Source of the DNA: Adineta vaga
Lineage: Eukaryota; Rotifera
Direction of reading: 5' to 3'
DNA: 64,000 nt
NCBI GenBank assembly: GCA_021613535.1
Contig: CP075494.1
Location: 10,912,001-10,976,000, forward strand
The stretch's first letter is position 1. Every line of letters begins with the position of its first letter. Both the position numbers and the translations under genes were made by a program. The notes under the pieces were generated by a model that worked only from the letters and a program-made list of their open reading frames with translations, was not told the DNA's origin and did no database searches. Of the stretch, positions 54,827-64,000 are shown in pieces.

Positions 54827-55936
54827 CTATAAAATAATCAAATTTAATTACAACGGAATGATATAGACTATAATGTTGAGTTCAACTGGTAGAAGTAACT
54901 GTTAAAATATGTACATAAACAAGTCGATTAGTCATTTATATCAATCGAATTCAAATGATCAATATTGCCTGTAAATACAGGAAAGAACAAGGTTTTTCTC
55001 TTTTCTCGTAGGTATATATACGCTTCTTTTTCTCATGCAAATAAATTGCAATAATTAATGAAAAGGTTTGTATGAAACTAGAAAGTAAACCACTCCCGTT
55101 ACCGGTATGAAACGATTCATTGATGTTACTTACTTTTTTTCATTCCGAGGTAACACCCATGAGAGCGAACTAGTTACATATCTGGTTCAAAGCAGCGTTT
55201 AATTACAAATGTATTTCAATTCAATCCAGTATACCAACGTATACATCATCATTATTCAAAAAGTGCGTTTATTATGCAAGTCATTACAAAAGATATGATC
55301 ACTATAGAAAGGATTTTTGATTGCAACATTTAAATATTCAATACTTCACTCTTCCATCTATAGAATTGCTCATGATGATTGATTTTTCAATGATCGAATG
55401 AACTTTTATGAAAGAGAGAATAATGACAAGATGTATGAATAATTCAAAAAAAAAATTTTTTAATCAGATAGAACTGTTCAAACAATATCTTTTCGAACAA
55501 AGACAAGAAAAAGCACAAGCAACGTTTTCTCAGTTATAAACGTTTTGAATATTACTCGCTCTCAAGATTAAATTTTGAATTTCTTTTCAAGCAAATTCGC
55601 TATTAACATTCTGTTCATTTCGTACAGATATTCATCAAACTTCCGTTGTCTTTTTCAACCAATGTTAAAGGTAATACTTTCATTATACCTTTAAACAAAG
55701 CTAATTACAGATTATTATCTCCTATAGCATCATACATTTGTTTGGCTTTGGTAAAGAAGACATACAAAATCTTTGCTGAATATATATTCTTAATCTAATT
55801 TCCATTAAACGAGATTCGGAAAGAACTTTTTAAAGTTCTTTCCATAATTATATTGAGAACACAAAAAAGAAGCCAAGCACACGCACACACACACATAAGC
55901 AATAATGTACATGTAAAAGTGATTTGAATTGTTATG
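54827..55936. other. Intergenic containing a 26 bp perfect palindrome
   Basis: It should hold the first exon of the ABCG gene but none could be fixed. At 55818-55843 there is a perfect inverted repeat with 12-base arms (GGAAAGAACTTT) and a TT centre. Confidence 0.4.
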
Positions 55937-57445
55937 TTATTGTACAATATTTTCATTTTCTTCTTCATTCAAAACTTGAAATGTTGGAATAAATATTTCT
56001 TCATTATTTCCAACGGTAACTAAATCTCGATTGTCACTATCATAGTGTGCACGCATTAAATTGAATTTAAGATGATGATTATATGGATATTGTTGTTGAG
56101 TATTTTGTAAACTACTTTGTCGCCGACGATTTTTATATAGACTTAAATAAAGAAACGAAGTTATACTTGTTTTGCGTGATGAATTGGTCGCAAAACTTAA
56201 TGAACGATTAATCTGTAAATAACGTCGACAAGATCGACGAAATTTTGTGGATAAGATATTATAAATAATCTGAAAAAAGACAAAAGAATCGTTAAGAATA
56301 ATGAATATTTGTTGTTGTTGTTTTCGCTTTGATTACTTACTGGATTTGCTGTAAAGTTCAGGAAAAAAAGTAATTTCGATAGTTTCCATATCCAAATCCA
56401 TGCTAACTGTGGCATTACTTCCACATTTCGAACATGCCTATACATATCAATCAATTGAATAATACGTACTGGAAATTGACAAGCAAAAAAAGCGACTGTA
56501 ACAAGACAAATAATGACTGTATTCAAACGTTTTTGTTCAAAACGTTTATAGGAAAGAAATGAATTGGATTGTTGTTGATCAGCCGTGAAAACTAAACCAT
56601 TATTCACACTATTTGTTTCGTCATCAATTTGTTGTTGTTGTTGTTGTTGTTGTTGATTTTTTCTTATTGCACGTAAATGAACAGCACGATGACGAACTAA
56701 TTCCAAAATAATTCGTGCATAAATATAAGTTAAAACAAAAAATGGAATAAATATCAGAATGACAATAAACCATGTTATACAAGTACGTGAAAAACTTGTA
56801 TTTGCATCTAAATGACAAACTGTAATTAAATTAGTTGTCGTATTAAATGAATCAGTTGGATTAAAAGATGGATCATAAACAGCAAAGATGAGAAATGGAA
56901 AAGAAAATATTAAACCAATAGCCCAAATTAAAAGAATAGTTATTAATGTTAATGTTTCATTGAATATATCGTGAACCTAAATATATTGAACATCTTAAGA
57001 AAATGTGTATGTGTGTGTGTGTTTTTGTTTCATTTACCTTAAATGGTTCACATATGGCAATAAAACGTTCAAAACTAATTGCCATGATCGTTAATGATGA
57101 AACACTTGTTGCACAACTTTCAATATATTGATTGCTTAAACAAAAAAATCTACCCATATACCATTGATCTTTTGCCCAAATATCATGTATAGCTGTTGGA
57201 ATGCAAAATAATAGAACAAGAACGTCAGCTGCACTGAGATTAGCAAAAAAATAATTGGTAAAATGTTTCAAATCATTATTTTTTAATGTAACAAAAAGTA
57301 CAATAAAATTGCCGACAAGACCAGAAATAAGAACAAGAATATAAACAATTGTAAAAAATATCAATGAACCTAAAGTTTCATCGGATGAAATCATCATCGA
57401 GTCAGACTCGATTTCTTGTAGTTGTGTGAAATTTTGACCCGTCAT
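55937..57445 (-). CDS. Peptide-type class A G-protein-coupled receptor
   Basis: Exons 57038-57445, 56341-56976 and 55937-56269 give 458 aa. Class A landmarks: GNFIV (TM1), LSAADVLVLLFCIP (TM2), an ERF motif in ISFERFIAIC (TM3), a long third loop with a polyglutamine run (nine Q), FFACQFPVRIIQLID (TM6; no CWxP) and NPIIYNILS (TM7 NPxxY) followed by CRRYL. LSAADVLVLLFCIPTAI and the TM7 motif place it near invertebrate neuropeptide receptors (orexin/allatostatin/TRH-like). N-glycosylation sequon NFT at the N-terminus. Ligand not assignable. Confidence 0.88.
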
Positions 57446-58664
57446 ATCATTCTAAATATTCTCAAGCAAAAAGAAAACCAAGATCAATGATAGAAATAGA
57501 GTGTTATACAACTCGATAGATCGACAGACAGAGAGGAAAAATGCTTTAAACAAACATGACAGGAGGTATGAGAAACATTATATAGAAATGCAAGAATGGA
57601 ATGTGTACATGAGAGAAGAGTTCATATATCCTTAAGCGAAAGAAAAAAAAACGAGTTCAATAGTCATCATTCATCATCCTAAAACAATTTTGCATCCATC
57701 GATGTGTCTATATATGTCGATGGTAATGATATTCAGACTGATGTCAATTAGAAGAAAAAGTAAACAAATGGATCAATAAAGAAAGAGGGAGAGAGAAGAT
57801 TTGATAGGAATATTATTTGTACTCGAGAGTCAAAAAGCTCATCTCCGTCAGAAGTATCATCGAAGAGAAAATGACGTGATAAAAAAGGGTCATTTGACAT
57901 GTTATTACAGTTAAAAATATAACTTTATGTACTGGTTTTCTTTTCAGTTGATAAATAAGAAAAGAAAAAGAAGTTCTCAACTCTGTTCTCTCTTAACTTT
58001 ACCATTCCCAACGGCTATACGTCATGAAAATGCCTTTCATTTCTTGTTAGAATGAACGATACTAATTTTCCTTTCTACTGATGAAATCTTTCTCAGATCT
58101 AATGAAGAACAAAGAAAAAACACAAGGGAAAAAAAGGAAAACGAGACATAAATCGAAGATGACAAGGTGAACAGAGATTTGTTTAATATATTCTTTTTTT
58201 CTTCTCCATACGAATTTACTCAAGCGACATGTTCTATTTCAAACAAAAGTATCAATACGTTTGTGTTTCTATCTAATTATTTATATCTATATGAATCCGT
58301 TCTATGTAAACATATCATCTGACATTTACTAAGAAATTTCTCACGGTAATGTCGTTTGCCTTATCTTTTTTCGAATAAAATATATAGAACAGATTTCTAC
58401 GATCAAGTTGATTACACAATCAAATCAATAATTAGACTTCGAATATGTCAATATTTTTCTTATTTATATCCTCGTATAGAATATCCTTGCTTTCAAACAG
58501 TTGTTCTATCGTATAGTAGGATAACGAAGACCATGAACTAATGTTATAGGATACAATTGCTAGGAAATAATTTGTTTCTAAAAAGTTTTACGAAATCTCA
58601 TATCAGATAGATTTTGTTTTTCTTTTCTCTACGCGGCAAAAATTGAAAAATCTTTTCTTCTTCA
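57446..58664. other. Intergenic between divergent genes
   Basis: No gene supported. Confidence 0.35.
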
Positions 58665-59208
58665 ATGACTAATCAAACCGAAATTTCCTTAATAACATCG
58701 CAAATCGATGATAATTCAACGATCATAACCGATACAATAGAATTCGATTGTCATATACCAAAAGATTTATTTTCATGTTTAATCTGTTATGAAACATTTG
58801 GTATTGATCAACAACAACAACTTGTAGCTTTAAAATGTGGTCACATGTTTTGTGCATCATGTATTCATCAATGGTTTACAGCAAATAAAGGTTTGTTTTC
58901 TAGAAAATCTATTTCATAAGTTTGCTTTCGATTCTTTCTTAGTTTGTCCAACATGTCGAAAACGTTGTTGGTTAAAAGATATTTTATACATCGATGTTTC
59001 AACTTGTATTGTTATGTATGGTAAAAAGAAAATTGATAACTTAAGTGCTGAACGTGATCGACTTAAACATGACATTCAAACATTAAGAGAAGCCATTAAA
59101 ACAACACGACAATCTGTTCGAAAGATTAAATATCGTTTCAAAACGAAACAACGTCTATTAAATCGATTGAATTATATTTGTAAACAAAATTCTCGAAAAC
59201 TAAAATAA
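58665..59208 (+). CDS. Small RING-finger protein with C-terminal coiled coil
   Basis: Exons 58665-58890 and 58943-59208 give 163 aa. The C3HC4 RING reads CLICYETF, CGHMFCASCIHQW, then CPTCR across the intron; all eight ligands are present. It is followed by a basic helical region (LSAERDRLKHDIQTLREAI) likely to form a coiled coil. Probable E3 ubiquitin ligase; substrate unknown. The donor GTTTGT is a weak consensus but joins exactly in phase. Confidence 0.8.
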
Positions 59209-60306
59209 AATCTCGAATTTCTATTGCATCAATGAGATGTTTGTCATGAAACAAAAATAATCTCGAAATGTATGTGACGGTATAAAATAACGCTTGAATA
59301 AACACATTATATTTAGATCTGAAACAAAGAAAAGTAATTAATAAAACATTGAATCTTTTTTACAGACTTTTGAATTGAATGGATAGGTATTATTTACGTA
59401 TATTAAATCTCTTTATTGTACAATGTTTAGAGAATGCTTTTGATTAATTTTTATGCTAAAAATAGAAACTTTCTTTTGACGTATGTCTGTTTTTTATTAC
59501 ATGAAAAGTAACTAAAGTACCTGTTTTTTCTTCTATGAATATAATATTAATAATAAAATCAAGTTGATTTTAATAGCAACTGTACCAAGAAAAGCGATCT
59601 AAATAAAGAATCTTTTCATAGATTTCAAGTACTTTCATATGATACCACAGACTTTCTCATTAGCGTTCGATGCTTGTTCCACTATTACTCTGTGTAGAGT
59701 TCTTCAACCTCTTCCAAATAACTGATTTTAAGTAAAAAGAACGACTCAATCGTCTTTATTCAATAAAATCAATAAGTTCTTTATGTATACGATCAGTAAA
59801 TAAACGTAATTGTAGCTACTTGAGGCAACGATTGTCTAAGATAAATTGTACCTAGTCGTCATACGGCATGTACCTGTCTGGAAGAATACATCGATGAATA
59901 TTTAGCAAAACAATTCGTAAGCTCTGATCTCAATAGATCCTATTGATGAAGAGCACGAATTAACAAACTTATATAAATGATCAGATAAATATTTGATAAG
60001 TAAAACATTCTCGAGCATATCATATTAAGGTTCAAATATATAATTTGTCATGAAAATTTCAATATCAAGGTTTGCATAGGTATAATAATACAATTGTAAC
60101 CTTGTCGACATCAAAAATATTTTTGTCTCTTTTTGTCAAAACAAAACAAAACAAAATACGTAAATGTCCTTGCTTGTCATTTCTTACCAAATATATCATC
60201 AGGTTTTTGTGAAGATTTTTCAGCTGTATTGACATTATTTGGTATTAATATTGACATTTCCAAAAAGAACATCCAACGTCTAATCACTCATTTCATCAGT
60301 ATCAAC
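59209..60306. other. Intergenic, RING gene to lactonase gene
   Basis: Nothing supported. The frame 60133-60366 overlaps the first exon of the lactonase gene but crosses its intron. Confidence 0.35.
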
Positions 60307-61487
60307 ATGCGTCTGTGGGATTGGTTTTTTAAACTTACAGGCAAGTTTTCTTTTGAATATCGATAATCATAGTGTAGTACTTTTTTTTTCTAATAGTTTA
60401 TTTTAAAGTTTGGTCGACAAAAGCTCCATCAACTATTGTCTTTGTTGGTACATACAGTGGCGATGGATCTAGCGATAGTAAAGGCATCTATGCTTTTACA
60501 TTAGATGAAACTAAATCAACTCTCATACCATTGGGTTTAGCTGCCGCTACAACGAATGCATCTTATGTTCTAGTTCATCCATCACATAAATATCTGTATG
60601 CCGTAAATGAACAAGACGATGGAATGGTAAGTTCATTTGAAATTGATTCAACGAAACCAGGACGTTTAACTTTAATTAATCAACAATCATCTCGTGGTAG
60701 TGGACCTTGTTATTTATCAACAAATCGAGTTGGTGAATATATCTTTGTTGCTAATTATAATAATGGAACCGTTGCTGTTCTACCAATTAATTCAAATGAT
60801 GGTAGTATTAAACAATCGACTGGTTTCGATCAACAGACAGGTTCATCAATTGATCCTATTCGTCAAACATCAGCTCATGCTCATTGTATTCTGCTTGATA
60901 AACGAGAACAATTTGCCCTAAGTGCTGATTTAGGTTCCGATCAAATTTATCATTATAGATTTTTTCCTAATAATGGTTCAATATTACGAACATCGATTAC
61001 AAAAGCAGCACGACCCGGCGATGGACCACGACATATCATATTCAATTCGAATCAAAAATATGTTTATTTAATGAATGAATTAAAATCAACAATAACTGTT
61101 TTCAATTACTTTCCAAATATGCAATCAATTCAAATTGTATCTACACTTCCGGAAAATTTTACAGCAATGAACACTGGTGCTGAACTTCTTCTTCATCCAA
61201 TCACAGAAAAATATCTCTATGCATCAAATCGTGGTCATGATTCGATTGCCGTTTTCTCTGTTGATAATAATACTGGATTTTTAACACTTATTCAACATAT
61301 TAGTGTTCAAGGACATACACCAAGAAATTTCAATATTTCACCGAATGGAAAATTTCTTATTGTTGCTAATCAAGATTCGAATAATGTAGTTCTTTTTACT
61401 ATCGATGAAAATACCGGAAAATTAACTTCAACCGGATCAATTGTAGAAGTTAGCAAACCAACATGTGTGAAATATTTAGTATCATAG
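60307..61487 (+). CDS. Lactonase-family seven-bladed beta-propeller (6-phosphogluconolactonase-like)
   Basis: Exons 60307-60340 and 60409-61487 give 370 aa. The intron donor is GC (CTTACAG|GCAAGT), the classic GC-AG form. Repeating propeller strands are visible: FVGTYSGDG, YVLVHPSHKYLYAVNE, YIFVANYNNGTVAVLPI, SAHAHCILLD, GPRHIIFNSNQKYVYLMNE, LHPITEKYLYASNRGHDSIA, FNISPNGKFLIVANQDSNNV. These match the Lactonase family (bacterial Pgl type), which hydrolyses 6-phosphogluconolactone; fungal relatives cyclise muconate. Only one tiny 5' exon and a bacterial/fungal-type family suggest acquired DNA with a later intron; unproven. Confidence 0.85.
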
Positions 61488-64000
61488 TTCAGTGAATAAA
61501 TTATCTCTTTTTTTTTTGTCTTCATCGTAATTATTTATTCTCTTAAAGCAAGAAAATGAAGTAAAACTTTCATCAATACATTAATTTTTTTTCTTTTGCA
61601 TATCTAGTAACTCAATCTATTATTCACTGTATTTATCTCATTAGTGATATACATAAATCATCTCGTAGGGATGAAAAGTGGAATGAAAGATGCATACCGG
61701 AAATCTATATTCTCCTTCCGTTTCTTGTCAGAATTTGTTATTTATTGAATTGTTCAATATGACCTTCGTTTAAGTACGTGTCATTTATTTAATAATCATC
61801 TTCTGACATACTATGTAAGCAGTACATTCCAATCTTGTGACTTATTCATACGAGTTTAAAGGTACAAGTCGATATTTTTCTACGGTAATTCTCAATTGAT
61901 TATTAGAAAATATTTTATTGTTTAATTGCCTATATTCAATAATTTGAATGAAAGATGAAATAGATATATAATGCAGCCTGTAGACAAACGTACAATGAAC
62001 GACATTGTGAATGATATATATACACCCTGATTTTTAAGCATATAATGATAATAACTGCAAAATTACCTTAGTCAGTCTGTATCTTAATCTCTTCCTTCGT
62101 TTCAATCATTAACACTACGACGAAACGTGCTATACCTTGTTAACAAGGTCTATTCAATCATCCATCCCACGATTAATAGAGTAAATGACAACTGTCATCT
62201 TGCCTTGAAATAAATAAACCGTGCAATAATCAAGGTATAAAAGATAAGTACCTGAATCTTTTCCTTACTCGTTCTTTCTTCCTCTCTTTTCGATAACTTA
62301 TATTTATCAATTTTATAATCATTATTCATCTGATCCGTTAGTATATCATTGTTGATCATGTGTGATCCGTCATGCATATATCATTCATTAACATACATAT
62401 TCACACAAATCAAGGTGTATCTTAATTCACTCTTTCTTTCATCGTACGCATTTATGTTCATCTTATTGTATTCTTTTCATGTTACATACATAAACCGTAT
62501 ATGACTTGCGTTCGTTTTTCTTTTGTTACCTATCTATAAGCATTACGAACAATGATACGATCAAAATACATATCTACCTATGCGCATACAGGCGTACTAT
62601 TCAATGTTTTGTTACACAGAACATTTTGTATATAAATTATTGTTCAAGAAACATATGTCGATTTTGATTTCTTCTAATCTTCTTGTTCATCTGAAGGTAA
62701 AAGCTTAGTAGATACTTAACAAACGAAAAGATAAGACGTTTACTCTTGTTTTCTTTTCTTGTATGTAAGTTATTTTTCTATAAAATATAAAATATATATG
62801 AGAAAAGGATTAGAATAGTTTTATCCTATCATTCTCACTGATCAAAACAACATCCTTGAGAGATTGACAAGTTGTAACAATCTTGCCTGTATATGTTATC
62901 ATTTTTTTTCATCGAATGATAGAAAAGAAAGAGAAGTACAGCGTTTCTTGAGTTAAGTAAATGTATAGGATGATAGATGATATAAGATGTATATCTGATG
63001 TTAGCTAGTCTTCACTATAATATCCTTTCATTTCAATAATCATATGGATTCTTAGATAAAGAAGAAACATTTGACTATTTCTCTCATGTACAGTAATACT
63101 TATGATGACATGTTCTCGTTTCTCATATACTTTTCGTTGAAATTCAAGAGCGAATAGATACTGTTTGAATATCTCTAAGAATTAAATTTTGTAAAGAAGA
63201 AGACGATGATGATGACGAATGATGATAAGGTAATCGTTTTTCTTTTCCCATTTTGAAATCACAAGGTGAGTAGATTAATAAACTTGCTTTATATTTGTTA
63301 TCAATCAATCGTATAATATTCTCTTCGATACATCCTAATCCTATGATCAATCATAGAAAAGTAGAAATCATTTTTGATCTTGTTCAGAGTTCATTATCGT
63401 TTCTACATTCTTTTTCTCTTGTATAACTGTTATTCTCTCGAGAGATTAATGTACGATTTATTGCTATGAGATTTTTCTTCGGTATTTAGATGAGAAAATA
63501 TGCAAATGACATTTTCCCTCTCTCTTTACGATCAAGATTGAGATCTTCCACACGTTCATCATCTTTTCTTTCTTGTTTCTCATTAATACTCAAAAGAACG
63601 AAGAATGTCATTGATAATGATCAAATAAAATCTGATTCGAGTCTAAACAATATTTTGTTTGAGAAAAACAACCCAATGTCATTGTTTTTAACGAAAGCTT
63701 TTCTATAAATCACATGCGAACACTCGAGAAGAAAGAGAACGAGAGAAAAAAAAGAATATTTAAATGCATAGAGAATGACATAATCAGACAATCAAGATTA
63801 ATTAAATTACTATTTTTCTCATTGAACACCATCCAAAAGGTAATTGTTCTTTTGTAACGAGTACATCTTCTTCTACTTCTACTGACAGCGGTCAACTAGA
63901 ATGATGAAGAATAGAATTGAATTATTCATCATTTGAAGATCTCTTTTTTCTTTTTTACATGCTTATATTATATAGTGCCGTTCATCTGATTGGAAAATCA
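61488..64000. other. Distal intergenic region
   Basis: About 2.5 kb with no confident gene apart from a possible terminal exon at 63144-63339. Simple pyrimidine-rich and TA-rich tracts. Confidence 0.4.
63144..63339 (-). CDS. Possible terminal exon of an unidentified gene
   Basis: A frame preceded by an acceptor-like GATCATAG encodes GCIEENIIRLIDNKYKASLL and on through CDFKMGKEKRL to a Ser run (SSSSSSSS) and a stop. The sequence looks protein-like, but no upstream exon could be joined inside the window and no family was recognised. Confidence 0.25.

Noticed and set aside
63490-63895. Short ORFs near the right end
   Set aside because: Low-complexity or hydrophobic chance frames with no joinable exons.

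Overview
The window is nuclear DNA of a bdelloid rotifer. It is AT-rich, genes are dense with mostly 50-70 bp GT-AG introns, and it carries multiple genes for the rotifer spliced-leader (SL) RNA, whose exon (CTTATTACAACTTACC, ending AAGAG before a GT donor) matches the leader reported from bdelloids. Exon models were built by hand from splice signals and reading phase; lengths follow from those models.

Layout. 1-727: last exons of a DNA-PKcs (PRKDC) gene. 850-22668: a repeat cluster with 15 SL RNA genes (7 head-to-head pairs plus one single) and 8 U2 snRNA genes. Part of it forms a large palindrome around 12.5-16.2 kb, whose arms each hold one copy of a three-exon multi-pass membrane-protein gene (9637-11082 + and 17812-19261 -). 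The first ~3 kb of the cluster also recurs in direct orientation at 19.8-22.7 kb. The palindrome centre holds degenerate copies of a Cys-rich single-pass membrane protein family.

The most striking feature is an apparently intact 5.1 kb two-ORF non-LTR retrotransposon (about 3967-9050; CCHC ORF1, APE-endonuclease/reverse-transcriptase ORF2) that splits one SL RNA gene just downstream of the leader exon and its GT donor. The mirror-image arm carries the same SL gene without the insert, so the empty site can be read directly. SL-gene-specific LINEs known to me (SLACS/CZAR/CRE, NeSL) use a restriction-like endonuclease; an APE-type element here would be a different solution.

23-61.5 kb is ordinary gene-dense sequence: FBXO8 (-), DNALI1 (+), an orphan GPCR (-), a Ser/Arg-rich unknown (+), a Ly6-like protein (-) with an intronless bacterial-type CtlX/amidinotransferase gene in its intron (+), PGGHG-like GH65 glucosidase (+), sphingosine kinase (-, one frameshift), macroH2A (-), a 4xMBT protein (-), a DUF4476-like protein (-), a small unknown (+), a type II membrane glycosyltransferase-like protein (-), TATDN2-like TatD nuclease (-), an ABCG half-transporter (-), a peptide-type GPCR (-), a RING protein (+) and a lactonase-fold beta-propeller (+). 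61.5-64 kb shows no confident gene.

Functionally, the SL/U2 cluster supplies RNAs for trans- and cis-splicing. U2 and canonical SL genes share an upstream motif at the same distance, suggesting one snRNA-type promoter system. The protein genes are otherwise unrelated in function.
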